The translations under genes were made by a program, and so were the position numbers. From positions 186,001-250,000 of the forward strand of contig NZ_JAHVKE010000001.1 in NCBI RefSeq assembly GCF_019800885.1: a stretch of DNA of 64,000 nucleotides. Reading direction: 5' to 3'. Every line of letters begins with the position of its first letter. Position 1 is the first letter of the stretch. This DNA is from Maritalea mobilis (GTDB lineage Bacteria > Pseudomonadota > Alphaproteobacteria > Rhodobacterales > Rhodobacteraceae). The notes under the pieces are model-generated. The model ran no database searches. It saw nothing but the letters and a program-made list of their open reading frames with translations, and was not told the DNA's origin. Shown here piece after piece: positions 9,287-17,790 of the stretch.

Positions 9287-9774
9287 GGATGGGTGGGCAA
9301 CGCACCCAGGCGCGGAACCAAGCGCGTAGCGCGCCGCGCCATCGACGGGCCGCCCCCCGGCGCGTCGATTTGGTTGGGCTTGGTGCGCCGTTCGAGTGGC
9401 GTGCGGATTTGGCTGACATAAAGCGCAGTCGCTCGACCGTCGGATCGACGCACCGCGGCCCGTCGATGCCGCTCGGGGCGCAGCTTTGGGATCGGGTATC
9501 ATTGAAAAAGCGCAATCAGCGCCAGCAGATCGACTTTTTTGATGAACGTGCAGGCAAGAATGCAAGACCCTACCACGACCGTTCGAGAATTTCGCGCCCT
9601 GAGCCTTTCACGTTCAAGTTGCAGCTCTTGCAGGTCCATGCCGAAGTCTCCTTTGAGAATACCTTCGACACCCCATCAATCACATATCGCGGAAAACTCT
9701 CATGCACGCACTTTTCGGTTTCTTTTGCGCGCCTGAAGTGTCTCGAGATTATTACCTGATTTCAGGAGCCTGAC
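9287..9774 (+). other. 488-bp gap between AhpD-like gene and ureC
   Basis: No convincing gene is seen. The first 180 bp hold a long imperfect inverted repeat (9338-9470). The second half (about 9490-9770) is clearly richer in A/T than its surroundings and contains only short frames without codon-like character. The last bases provide the ureC ribosome-binding site (TTTCAGGAGCCTGAC before the ATG at 9775). The region could be a relic of an inserted element or an untranslated leader for ureC. Confidence 0.6.
9338..9470. repeat. long imperfect inverted repeat upstream of ureC
   Basis: The left arm 9338-9369 and the right arm 9444-9470 are inverted copies. GCCATCGACGGGCCGC (9338-9353) pairs with GCGGCCCGTCGATGCC (9455-9470) at 15 of 16 positions, and GCGTCGAT (9362-9369) pairs with ATCGACGC (9444-9451). 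A few extra C/G bases lie inside the left arm. The loop is about 75 bp. It could fold into a long hairpin in RNA or be the end structure of a small non-autonomous element. Confidence 0.65.
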
Positions 9775-11484
9775 ATGCCCACCCGTATCCCCCGCACGAC
9801 CTATGCCGACATGTATGGCCCCACCACGGGTGACCGGGTGCGGCTGGCCGATACCGACCTGATCATCGAGGTCGAACGTGACCTGACCACTTACGGCGAA
9901 GAGGTGAAATTCGGCGGCGGCAAGGTCATCCGCGACGGCATGGGCCAAAGCCAGGTCACCCGCGCGGGCGGCGCGGTGGACACGGTCATCACCAACGCGC
10001 TGATCTTGGACCATACCGGCATCTACAAGGCCGATATCGGGCTGAAAGACGGGCGCATCGCCGCCATCGGCAAGGCGGGCAACCCCGACACCCAACCGAA
10101 TGTCGACATCATCATCGGACCCGGCACCGAGGCCATCGCGGGCGAGGGGCGGATCGTCACCGCCGGCGGGTTTGACGCGCATATCCATTTCATCTGCCCG
10201 CAGCAGATCGACGACGCGATCCACTCGGGCGTCACCACGATGCTGGGCGGCGGCACCGGGCCGGCCCATGGCACGCTCGCCACCACCTGCACGCCGGGGC
10301 CGTGGCATATCGGGCGGATGCTGCAAAGCTTCGACGCCTTCCCGGTGAACCTCGGGCTGTCGTCCAAGGGCAACGCCTCGCGGCCCGAGGCGCTGGTCGA
10401 GATGGTGAACGCGGGCGCCTGCGCCATGAAACTGCACGAGGATTGGGGCACCACGCCCGGCGCCATCGATTGCTGCCTGTCGGTGGCCGATGACATGGAC
10501 GTGCAGGTGATGATCCACACCGACACGTTGAACGAGTCGGGCTTCGTCGAGAACACGCTGGCCGCCATCGGCGACCGCACCATCCACGCCTTCCATACCG
10601 AGGGGGCAGGGGGCGGGCATGCGCCCGACATCATGAAGGTCGTGGGCTACGAGAATATCCTGCCGTCTTCGACCAACCCGACCATGCCCTACACAGTGAA
10701 CACACTGGAAGAGCATCTCGACATGCTCATGGTCTGCCATCACCTCGACAAGGCGATCCCCGAGGACGTGGCCTTCGCGGAAAGCCGCATCCGCAAGGAG
10801 ACCATCGCGGCCGAGGATATCCTGCACGACATGGGCGCGTTCAGCGTCATGGCGTCGGACAGCCAGGCCATGGGCCGGGTGGGTGAGGTCATCATCCGCA
10901 CCTGGCAGACCGCCGACAAGATGAAGAAGCAGCGCGGCCGCCTGTCCGAGGAAACCGGCGACAACGACAATTTCCGCGTGAAGCGCTACGTCGCGAAATA
11001 CACGATCAACCCGGCCATCGTGCATGGGATGAGCACGCAGATCGGCTCGATCGAGGTGGGCAAACGCGCGGATCTGGTGATGTGGACCCCGGCCTTTTTT
11101 GGCGTGAAGCCCGAAATGGTGCTGGTCGGCGGGTCCATTGCCGTCGCGCAGATGGGTGATCCGAACGCCTCGATCCCCACGCCGCAGCCGGTCTATTCGC
11201 GCGCCATGTTCGGCAGTTTCGGCCGCGCGGTCGAGCGGTCGTCCGTCATCTTCGTGAGCCAGGCCGCGCAAGCTGCCGGGATCGGTGACAGCCTGGGCCT
11301 GGCGAAAGAGACGGTCGCGGTGGAAGGCATTCGCAAAGTGCGCAAATCGGACCTGATCCACAATTCCGCCACGCCCAAGGTCGAGGTCGATCCCGAAACC
11401 TACGAGGTGCGCGCGGACGGAGAGCTTTTGACCTGCGAGCCCGCGCAATCCCTGCCCATGGCGCAACGCTATTTCATGTACTGA
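9775..11484 (+). CDS. ureC: urease subunit alpha
   Basis: Catalytic subunit of urease, 569 aa. Nickel ligands H136 and H138 lie in DAHIHFICP, and the carbamylated bridging lysine is K219 in MKLHEDWG. The flap and active-site region is visible as [20 protein letters not shown], with the catalytic-flap His within it. Length and motifs are normal, so the enzyme should be active if nickel insertion genes work. It is separated from ureA-ureB by two foreign-type genes and a repeat-bearing gap, but keeps a good SD. Confidence 0.98.
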   Translation: MPTRIPRTTYADMYGPTTGDRVRLADTDLIIEVERDLTTYGEEVKFGGGKVIRDGMGQSQVTRAGGAVDTVITNALILDHTGIYKADIGLKDGRIAAIGKAGNPDTQPNVDIIIGPGTEAIAGEGRIVTAGGFDAHIHFICPQQIDDAIHSGVTTMLGGGTGPAHGTLATTCTPGPWHIGRMLQSFDAFPVNLGLSSKGNASRPEALVEMVNAGACAMKLHEDWGTTPGAIDCCLSVADDMDVQVMIHTDTLNESGFVENTLAAIGDRTIHAFHTEGAGGGHAPDIMKVVGYENILPSSTNPTMPYTVNTLEEHLDMLMVCHHLDKAIPEDVAFAESRIRKETIAAEDILHDMGAFSVMASDSQAMGRVGEVIIRTWQTADKMKKQRGRLSEETGDNDNFRVKRYVAKYTINPAIVHGMSTQIGSIEVGKRADLVMWTPAFFGVKPEMVLVGGSIAVAQMGDPNASIPTPQPVYSRAMFGSFGRAVERSSVIFVSQAAQAAGIGDSLGLAKETVAVEGIRKVRKSDLIHNSATPKVEVDPETYEVRADGELLTCEPAQSLPMAQRYFMY

Positions 11485-11803
11485 ACGGTCACGGGCCAAA
11501 GTCGTGTGGTGACACTCGCCGGATGCGCTGGGCCTGCCCATGACAGCATGGGCGCAAACCTCGAAGGCTCCTGACCTCGCGCGCGGTCGTGAACTCCGAT
11601 CCGCGCGCTGGGGTGTCGGAGCGCAGCGTGGCGTAATGTCGTTGGTCCGTATCGCCGCCATGACCCGAGGCTAGGTCAGCATTCCTGCCATACCGTGCGC
11701 GCATGGCGGGGTTGCCCAACCGTCGGTGGTCAGAAAAGGGGCAGATGCCTAGATTCCAAGCCATAGGGAGGAACAGACCCGTCACGCAAACGGAGTGTTC
11801 CAG
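11485..11803 (+). other. 319-bp gap after ureC
   Basis: No supported gene. Frames in this stretch are short or lie antisense and lack recognisable families. There is no clear terminator directly after ureC. The right end supplies the SD (GGAG at 11792-11795) for the DUF1127 gene. Confidence 0.5.
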
Positions 11804-12016
11804 ATGGCTGATATCTCTTTCCAAACCGCGGGGCGCACCCCGTTTTCCCGCCTCTTCTCTGGCATCGGGCTTGGCTTGTCCATGTCGGCAGCCGCGCGGT
11901 CGCGCATGACCCAGATCGAGCGCCTGAACGCGATGAGCGATGATGACCTCGCCGCCCGTGGCCTGAGCCGCGACGCGATCCCGCGCTATGTCTTTCGCGA
12001 TCTGATCGGGCTGTGA
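11804..12016 (+). CDS. DUF1127-family small protein
   Basis: A 70-aa basic protein. The C-terminal half (RMTQIERLNAMSDDDLAARG, then LSRDAIPRYVFRDL) matches the DUF1127 (YjiS-like) pattern of an Arg-rich helix followed by a short acidic linker. The ATG at 11804 has GGAG eight bases upstream. Members of this family in alphaproteobacteria have been linked to RNA metabolism and to phosphate or stress responses; no such role can be read from this sequence. It has its own terminator just downstream and so is probably an independent transcript inside the urease region. Confidence 0.75.
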   Translation: MADISFQTAGRTPFSRLFSGIGLGLSMSAAARSRMTQIERLNAMSDDDLAARGLSRDAIPRYVFRDLIGL

Positions 12017-12068
12017 GGTGAACAGTTTCCACGCTGACCGTTAATGGGCCTGTGCCATTAACGCGTTC

Positions 12069-12102
12069 AAAGGGGGGCGGGGAAACCCATCCCCCTTTTT
12101 TT
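12069..12102 (+). terminator. Rho-independent terminator after the DUF1127 gene
   Basis: AAGGGGGGCGGGG pairs with CCCATCCCCCTT across an AAA loop and is followed by seven T. A second hairpin, GTTAATGG-N7-CCATTAAC with a perfect 8-bp stem, lies just before it at 12040-12062. The terminator divides the urease region into an upstream part ending here and a downstream part (secreted protein, ureE, YrhK, ureF, ureG). The following 230 bp hold no gene and probably contain a promoter. Confidence 0.7.
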
Positions 12103-12332
12103 CGTCTTTTGACGAGATGCTTCCGCAGCGGTTTTTCCGCGGTGGCCGCACCTGACACAGCACGCGACCAGTCATGCCCCGAGCCAAACGCCGAAACGTC
12201 TTCCCGGCCCTCGGTGCCAGCTTCGCCCCCCTGGTTCGCAGAACGTGGTGCGATCGGGATTGCACGCGCCGATAACCCCCGTATCGTGTGCGGAAACCTG
12301 TTTCACGTCTGATCTGCGCAGCAAGGGGGCTC

Positions 12333-12923
12333 ATGTCGCGACTGCCCGCCATTTCCACCGCTGCGGCCCTGCTGGCCGCTGTCGCAGCATCCCCGCTCCG
12401 GGCCGATTGCGCCACGGCGGCGGACCTCGCGGCGGGGATCCGGGTCGATTTCGATAATGGCGGCTTCTGGCTCATGCGCGCGACGGACGCCCCAGATACG
12501 CTGATCGCCTTCTTCACGTGGGAGCTTGGGACCCCCGGCCAATCGGTCGAAATGGGGCGCGGCATTTACCCCCTGCGCCTGCAAAACGATGGGTCTGACG
12601 AGGTGATCGCGTTCACCTATGATCCGTCCTATGCCACTGCGCCGCCGCCCGCGCCGGGTGTGGTGTGGGAGGTGATGGAAACCGACGGCACGCGCCCGCC
12701 GGAGTTCAGCCGGTATGAATGGCGCGCGGCGGCCCCGCTTGTCCTTGGCGAGTGCAGCTATGACCTGCTGCAGTTGTACCAGTCCCAGACGCTGTCGGGA
12801 CAGCGGCTTGAGACCGATTTCATCTATTTCACCGCGCTGGGCTTCGCGGTGATGCTGGAACAGCGGCTGGACGGCAGAGTCCTCGCCGCGCTGACACCGA
12901 CGGCTGTGGAGGTTATGGAATGA
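12333..12923 (+). CDS. secreted hypothetical protein upstream of ureE
   Basis: A 196-aa protein starting MSRLPAISTAAALLAAVAAS, a clear signal peptide with probable cleavage after LRA before DCATAADL. The remainder contains two Cys and many Trp/Tyr and Phe residues but no family I recognise. The ATG at 12333 follows AAGGGGG. Its TGA overlaps the ureE ATG (ATGA at 12920-12923), so it is likely cotranslated with ureE. That tight coupling makes a function connected with urease or nickel conceivable, but nothing in the protein itself, such as a metal motif, shows it. Confidence 0.7.
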   Translation: MSRLPAISTAAALLAAVAASPLRADCATAADLAAGIRVDFDNGGFWLMRATDAPDTLIAFFTWELGTPGQSVEMGRGIYPLRLQNDGSDEVIAFTYDPSYATAPPPAPGVVWEVMETDGTRPPEFSRYEWRAAAPLVLGECSYDLLQLYQSQTLSGQRLETDFIYFTALGFAVMLEQRLDGRVLAALTPTAVEVME

Positions 12924-13441
12924 GTGATCCAAGGGCAGGGCGCGTGCGCCGCGCAGGAGACTGGAGCGGAGAGGCCGCAGGCCGCCTCGTGCTGGATTAC
13001 GAGGCGCGGTTCCTGCGCCGCAAGCGGCTGCACACCGAGGCGGGCGGGCATCTCATGGTCGACCTGCCCGAGACCCTGTCCCTCGACGCGGGCGATGCGC
13101 TGGAGGCTGAAGATGGCGCGCTGTTCGAGGTGGTCGCTGCACCCGAGCCGCTTCTGAAGATCACCGGCGACCTGGCGCGTTTGGCCTGGCATATCGGCAA
13201 CCGCCACACGCCCTGCCAGGTTGCGGGCGATCACCTGCTGATCCGCGACGATCACGTGTTGAAGGACATGCTGGCCCGTCTCGGCGCCGGGGTGGAACCT
13301 GTCACCGCGCCCTTCACACCCGAAGGCGGGGCCTATGGCCATGGCCGCACCCATGGCCACGATCACGGCCATTCCCACGATCATCACCATGATCATGACC
13401 ACGACCATGGTCATGCGCATAGCCACGACCATGCCCACTGA
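12920..13441 (+). CDS. ureE: urease accessory protein UreE with His-rich tail
   Basis: Nickel metallochaperone, 173 aa. The N-terminal UreE domain is followed by the metal-binding domain with AWHIGNRHTPCQV, which contains the conserved interface His. The last 33 residues contain 17 His, alternating mainly with Asp and Gly, a nickel-storage type tail. It overlaps the upstream secreted-protein gene by 4 bp and is followed 9 bp later by a YrhK-type membrane protein gene. A His-rich UreE suggests the cell may face low or fluctuating nickel. Confidence 0.95.
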   Translation: MSDPRAGRVRRAGDWSGEAAGRLVLDYEARFLRRKRLHTEAGGHLMVDLPETLSLDAGDALEAEDGALFEVVAAPEPLLKITGDLARLAWHIGNRHTPCQVAGDHLLIRDDHVLKDMLARLGAGVEPVTAPFTPEGGAYGHGRTHGHDHGHSHDHHHDHDHDHGHAHSHDHAH

Positions 13442-13450
13442 CCGCTGCCC

Positions 13451-13744
13451 ATGAGCCTGTTCAATTCCGGTCGCAGCCATGACAGCCCGCAACAGGCGCG
13501 CCTCTATGCCGCCTACGAAATCGCCTATACGGGCGTCGATTTCACCGCCGCGGCGCTGTTTGTCATCGGCTCGGTCATGTTCTTTTCCGAGGCATGGCAG
13601 ATCCCCGGCACATGGTGCTTCCTGATCGGGTCGCTCTTCTTCGCGGCAAAGCCCACCATCCGCCTGGCGCGTGAGGTGCATTATGCACGGCTCGGCAAAG
13701 TCGAGACGCTGGCCGAGCGCCTCAAGGAGCCGGGTGATGACTGA
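13451..13744 (+). CDS. YrhK-family small membrane protein
   Basis: A 97-aa protein with the YrhK domain pattern YEIAYTGVDFTAAALFVIGS and two hydrophobic helices (about residues 28-48 and 52-68). It is embedded in the urease accessory operon, 9 bp after ureE and overlapping the ureF start by 8 bp, so it is certainly cotranscribed. The function of the family is not established. Coupling to ureE and ureF raises the possibility of a role at the membrane in nickel or urea handling. Confidence 0.78.
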   Translation: MSLFNSGRSHDSPQQARLYAAYEIAYTGVDFTAAALFVIGSVMFFSEAWQIPGTWCFLIGSLFFAAKPTIRLAREVHYARLGKVETLAERLKEPGDD

Positions 13745-14384
13745 GACCGATCTGCTGAGCCTGACGCAATGGTTGTCGCCGGCCTTTCCGGTGTCGGCCT
13801 ATGCCTATTCCCACGGGCTTGAGGCCGAGATCACGCATGGCCGGGTTCATGACGGTGAAACGGCGCGGGACTGGATCGCGACGGTGATCGAGGTCGGGGC
13901 AGGGCGCAATGATGCGCTGATCCTGCTGGCCGTTCTGTCCGGGCGCGATGCGGACGAGATGGCCGATCTGGCCCGCGCCCTCGCCGGGTCCGCCGAACGC
14001 TGGGAAGAAACCCGCGCCATGGGCGCCGCCTTCGCGGAGACGGTGGCCGCCATGCGCGGCGGGAATGGCGTGGCGCGGCCTTACCCGGTTGCCGTTGGTA
14101 TGGCCGCACGCGCTCTGAACGTGCCGCACGAGGTAGTCGCCGCGCTCTATCTGCAAGCCTTGGCGGCCAGCCTGGTGTCGGTCGCCGTGCGGTTCGTGCC
14201 GCTCGGGCAGGCCGAGGGGCAGCGGATACAGGCCGCGCTTCAGCCGCGGATCGCGGCGCTGGCGGGCGATTTGGCCAGGCTCGATGCGATGGCGGTCGAA
14301 GACCATCTCGGCGCGGCGGCCTTCGGCGCGGACTTGGCCACGATGGAACATGAAGGGCTGGAGGTGCGGATCTTCCGGACATGA
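13737..14384 (+). CDS. ureF: urease accessory protein UreF
   Basis: UreF, 215 aa, a helical activator that couples UreG GTP hydrolysis to nickel delivery. Its opening LLSLTQWLSPAFPVSAYAYSHGLE is the family signature (SP.FP.GGFSYSHGLE type). The ATG at 13737 overlaps the end of the YrhK gene. It is followed by ureG after 45 bp. Confidence 0.93.
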   Translation: MTETDLLSLTQWLSPAFPVSAYAYSHGLEAEITHGRVHDGETARDWIATVIEVGAGRNDALILLAVLSGRDADEMADLARALAGSAERWEETRAMGAAFAETVAAMRGGNGVARPYPVAVGMAARALNVPHEVVAALYLQALAASLVSVAVRFVPLGQAEGQRIQAALQPRIAALAGDLARLDAMAVEDHLGAAAFGADLATMEHEGLEVRIFRT

Positions 14385-14429
14385 GCCGGAAACCGCGACA
14401 GCAAGCGACAAGAAGGACAGGATGAGGCA

Positions 14430-15044
14430 ATGAGCAAAAGCGTGAACGGCCCGCTTCGGGTGGGCATCGGCGGCCCGGTCGGGGCCGGCAAGACGACCCT
14501 GACCGAAAAACTTTGCCGGGCGATGGCGCGCGACTACTCGGTCGCGGTCATCACCAACGACATCTACACCAGCGAAGACGCGGAGTTCCTGTTGCGCGCG
14601 CAGGCGCTTCCCGCAGAACGCATCAAGGGGGTGGAAACCGGCGGCTGCCCGCATACCGCGATCCGCGAAGATGCCTCGATCAACCTCGCCGCCGTGGCGG
14701 AGTTTCGCGAGAAGATCCCCGATCTCGACGTCATCCTGATCGAATCCGGCGGCGACAACCTGGCCGCGACCTTCTCGCCCGAACTGGCGGACCTGACGCT
14801 TTACGTCATCGACACCGCCGCCGGGCAGGACATCCCGCGCAAGAAGGGGCCGGGCGTCACCCGTTCGGACCTGCTGATCGTGAACAAGGTCGATCTGGCC
14901 CCTTACGTGGGCGTCGATGCCGACCTGTTGCAACGCGATGCGGCGGCGGCCCGCGGCGAACGGCCCTTCGTGATGGCGAGCCTTCGGGACGGGCGTGGCG
15001 TCGATGAGGTCGTCGAGTTTATCCGCGACGCGGGCGGTCTTTAG
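14430..15044 (+). CDS. ureG: urease accessory GTPase UreG
   Basis: SIMIBI-class GTPase that powers nickel insertion, 204 aa. The P-loop GPVGAGKT is at residues 15-22, with the nickel-binding CPH in [13 protein letters not shown] and the later [15 protein letters not shown] and [11 protein letters not shown]. It closes the urease cluster and runs convergent into the next gene with a 4-bp overlap of stop codons. Confidence 0.97.
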   Translation: MSKSVNGPLRVGIGGPVGAGKTTLTEKLCRAMARDYSVAVITNDIYTSEDAEFLLRAQALPAERIKGVETGGCPHTAIREDASINLAAVAEFREKIPDLDVILIESGGDNLAATFSPELADLTLYVIDTAAGQDIPRKKGPGVTRSDLLIVNKVDLAPYVGVDADLLQRDAAAARGERPFVMASLRDGRGVDEVVEFIRDAGGL

Positions 15045-15955
15045 GCCGTCGCCGCGTCCTTGATCGGCTCACCGGTCAGTGACAGAAGGGTGCGAAACCG
15101 CTGCTCTCCCGTGGCGTCCAGCGCGTAGCGGGCAATGGTAGCGGCGCGGCGGGTTTGTCCGGCATTCAGCGCGGCTTCCGCCAGGCGCATCAGGTAGGAC
15201 CCGTTGCGGCGCTTCGAGGGACGCAGGATTTCGCGCACCCGCGCGGCGTCGAGACGGTTGTTTCCAAGGGCGCGGAACATCGGCGGGGCCAGGTCATCCT
15301 CGTGGATCATGGTTTCCAGCGTCGAGCCGCAATGCGGCAGGTCAACACGCACCACGTTCGACCCCGAGAAGCGCGCGAAATTTTCCGGCGCGCCCGCTTC
15401 TTTCGAGTCGAACAGGATCGTTGCCGCGTCCGAGCCTGACAGGAGCGAGGACGCATCCGCAAAGCGTGTGTTGGCGCCCGTGCCTTGGTCAACACGCACC
15501 GCCGGGCGGCTGGCGATCACGCGCGCCCCGGGTGCTGCGGACGAGTAGCAGCAGGCCGCGTGCCCACAGACCGGGCCAAGGCCGAGGAAGAAGACCCGTT
15601 TGAATGTGTCGAAAACGCCATTGTCGAGCAGGGTTTCGAACATCACGTAAAGATCGTCGTCGCGAAACCGCGTGTCGCCCATCGACAGGATCGACAGGAA
15701 GGACCATTCGCGCCGCACGACCATTTCGAACCCCGCCGGCATCCCGTCCCGGGTTTCGGCGTAGACCCGCTCGGCCCGGTCGAAGCTCACCAGCAGCGTC
15801 TCGCTTTCCTCGACGAACAGGGCCATGTGATCGGCGCCCACCCGTTCGAAAAATCCGTGCCCGGAGCCCACGTCGCTCAAATGCTTCAGCCACGCAGCGC
15901 GGGTCCTGCCGTGTGAGGGGAGGTCGGCCTCGTTGGTGTCCTGCAATCGGGTCAT
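15041..15955 (-). CDS. uncharacterised protein (family often labelled PAPS reductase-like)
   Basis: A 304-aa protein. The centre contains [20 protein letters not shown] followed by [12 protein letters not shown], a Gly-rich hydrophobic loop resembling a Rossmann- or glycosyltransferase-like core. I recall similar Rhodobacteraceae proteins carrying an unconvincing phosphoadenosine phosphosulfate reductase label; no CysH motif is present here. The C-terminal third has TPR-like helices ([20 protein letters not shown]). The start at 15955 is chosen over a frame extending 80 codons further because it follows AGGATGAC. It is convergent with ureG. The function is unknown. Confidence 0.7.
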   Translation of the reverse strand: MTRLQDTNEADLPSHGRTRAAWLKHLSDVGSGHGFFERVGADHMALFVEESETLLVSFDRAERVYAETRDGMPAGFEMVVRREWSFLSILSMGDTRFRDDDLYVMFETLLDNGVFDTFKRVFFLGLGPVCGHAACCYSSAAPGARVIASRPAVRVDQGTGANTRFADASSLLSGSDAATILFDSKEAGAPENFARFSGSNVVRVDLPHCGSTLETMIHEDDLAPPMFRALGNNRLDAARVREILRPSKRRNGSYLMRLAEAALNAGQTRRAATIARYALDATGEQRFRTLLSLTGEPIKDAATA

Positions 15956-16193
15956 GTCATCCTGAGTATCTGCTCGCCGGGCCGTCTTCCAGCCCGTTGC
16001 ATCCGTTCTGAGGGGCGATTGACGCAAACCTGTGGAGGGCATTTGACAAATTCTGGGCAGACCGTGGCGACTGACGCCCGTTTGGGAAACACAGTGTTCA
16101 CGCAAGGCATCCGGCCCGCCGCTCTGGGGGTTGACCCGCGCGGGGGCGACAGCCTTGATGGGCGCCACGGCCGGAAGGGGAGGATGATCCGAC

Positions 16194-17099
16194 ATGTTGC
16201 CATCCAGTATCGACGAGGTGCAGGAGGTTCTGGGCCAGCAGGGTTATGTCTGTGGTCGATCGCTGGCGACCGTGGTCTTCCTGGGCCTGACCCTTGGACG
16301 CCCTTTGTTCCTCGAAGGGGAGGCAGGCACCGGCAAGACCGAGATTGCCAAGGCTATCGCCGCCGCCCTTGGACGCCGCCTGATCCGCCTGCAATGCTAC
16401 GAGGGGCTGGATGCCGCGAGTGCCGTTTACGAATGGAACTTCGCCGCGCAAATGGTCGCGATCCGCTCGGCCGAGGCCGAGGGCAATGCCGACAAGGACG
16501 TGCTGCGCGAGGAACTTTTCAGTGCCGATTACCTGATCGAACGCCCGCTTTTGCAGGCCATGCGGCCCGACCCGGCGGGGGCGCCCGTCCTGCTGATCGA
16601 CGAGCTGGACCGCACCGATGAACCGTTCGAGGCCTTTCTGCTGGAGGCTCTCTCGGATTTCCAGGTGACCATCCCCGAATTGGGCACGATCAAGGCGCCC
16701 GAGCCGCCCATCGTCATCCTGACCTCGAACCGCACGCGCGAAGTGCATGACGCGCTGAAGCGCCGCTGCCTCTATCACTGGGTGGATTACCCCGATATCG
16801 AGCGCGAACTGGCGATCCTCGCCGCGCGCGTGCCCGAAGCCTCCGAGGCGTTGTCGCGGCAGGTCGTGGGCTTCGTGCAGCGCCTGCGCACCGAGGACCT
16901 GTTCAAGCGCCCCGGGGTCGCCGAGACCATCGACTGGGCGAAATGCCTGCTGGCGCTGGACGTGATCGAACTCAGCCCCGAGGTCATCGCCGACACGCTG
17001 GGCGCGATCCTGAAATACCAGGACGATATCCAGAAACTGCAAGGCTCCGAGGCCAAGCGTTTGCTCGACGATCTCGCCGCCGAGGCCGGACCGGCCTGA
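16194..17099 (+). CDS. MoxR-type AAA+ ATPase (CoxD-like)
   Basis: A 301-aa AAA+ ATPase with Walker A GEAGTGKTE (residues 42-50), Walker B VLLIDELDR (132-140) and sensor-1 VILTSN. The length and sequence fit the CoxD/MoxR group that works with a vWA protein to mature the active site of molybdenum CO dehydrogenase. The vWA partner gene lies about 700 bp downstream, separated by a small secreted-protein gene and a terminator. The molybdenum hydroxylase genes coxSLM themselves are 8 kb further on the same strand. Start ATG 16194 has a GGGGAGG motif upstream. Confidence 0.88.
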   Translation: MLPSSIDEVQEVLGQQGYVCGRSLATVVFLGLTLGRPLFLEGEAGTGKTEIAKAIAAALGRRLIRLQCYEGLDAASAVYEWNFAAQMVAIRSAEAEGNADKDVLREELFSADYLIERPLLQAMRPDPAGAPVLLIDELDRTDEPFEAFLLEALSDFQVTIPELGTIKAPEPPIVILTSNRTREVHDALKRRCLYHWVDYPDIERELAILAARVPEASEALSRQVVGFVQRLRTEDLFKRPGVAETIDWAKCLLALDVIELSPEVIADTLGAILKYQDDIQKLQGSEAKRLLDDLAAEAGPA

Positions 17100-17199
17100 C
17101 CGGGACCGTGCGGCGTTCAACCCATGCGGGTTTTCTTTGACAGGGGCGTGATCTGGTTGGTTAACTCAACGTAATCAATCCGATCAGGGAGTCTGCCCC

Positions 17200-17727
17200 A
17201 TGCGTTTTCTCATTCGTATCGCCGCCGCCGTCGTGCTGGCGCTTGGCGCCATCGGCGTCTCGGCCAACGCGGCCAGCGCGCAAGGCTGCCCCAGCTACAA
17301 CAACCCCACGGTGTTCGGGTCGCATACGCTCAACGCAGGCTTCCTGCCCGATCCGTATTTTCGCAACCTGACCGCTGGCGGGCGGGTCAGCCTGTCCAAC
17401 TGCTCGGGTGGTCAGTGGCCCGGCTGGGTGGTGACGCGGCCCGATTTCCGGTTGTTCTACAACAGAAATCCCAATACTGGCGGGTCCTCGCCGACGGGGC
17501 AGTTGTCCTTCGTGCTCGAGGCGCGGTCGAACGTCGATACCGTCCTGCTGATCAACGCCCCCGACGGGTCGTGGCACTACAATGACGATTACCCCGGGCG
17601 TGGCTTCAACTCGGCCATCACCTTTTTCCAGCCGCTGACCGGGCAGTATGACATCTGGACCGGCAGCTACCAGCGCTCGTCGAACAACCCTGCCGTGCTG
17701 TTCGTCACGGAATACGCCATCAACTGA
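17200..17727 (+). CDS. small secreted protein of unknown function
   Basis: A 175-aa protein with a signal peptide (MRFLIRIAAAVVLALGAIGV, cleavage probably after ASAQ). The mature part is rich in aromatic residues and contains LNAGFLPDP near the start and DGSWHYNDDYPGRGFN then GQYDIWTGSYQ towards the end. I recall similar secreted proteins in Rhodobacteraceae carrying a peptidase S1 label, but no catalytic triad is evident here. A good SD (GGGAG) precedes the ATG. It lies between the two MoxR/vWA partner genes and has its own strong terminator, so it looks like an inserted independent unit. Confidence 0.7.
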   Translation: MRFLIRIAAAVVLALGAIGVSANAASAQGCPSYNNPTVFGSHTLNAGFLPDPYFRNLTAGGRVSLSNCSGGQWPGWVVTRPDFRLFYNRNPNTGGSSPTGQLSFVLEARSNVDTVLLINAPDGSWHYNDDYPGRGFNSAITFFQPLTGQYDIWTGSYQRSSNNPAVLFVTEYAIN

Positions 17728-17744
17728 CGCGACACGCTCAGATG

Positions 17745-17781
17745 GCCCCCCGCCCTTGACGCAGAGGGCGGGGGGCTTTCT
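17745..17781 (+). terminator. Rho-independent terminator directly before the vWA gene
   Basis: GCCCCCCGCCCT (17745-17756) and AGGGCGGGGGGC (17765-17776) form a perfect 12-bp stem with an 8-nt loop, followed by TTTCTTTTT. It ends about 10 nt before the ATG of the next gene. Confidence 0.9.
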
Positions 17782-17790
17782 TTTTCATTC

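Noticed and set aside
9539-9736. A 65-codon plus-strand frame in the gap before ureC
   Set aside because: No SD, Ser/Arg-rich composition and no family resemblance; it lies in the A/T-richer non-coding stretch.
9700-11661. A 653-codon minus-strand frame over ureC
   Set aside because: It is the complement of a clear ureC gene and is a shadow frame rich in His, Gly, Arg and Asp.
15041-15955. PAPS reductase function for this protein
   Set aside because: No pyrophosphate loop or ECGIH-type motif is present; the label carried by similar proteins is not supported by the sequence.
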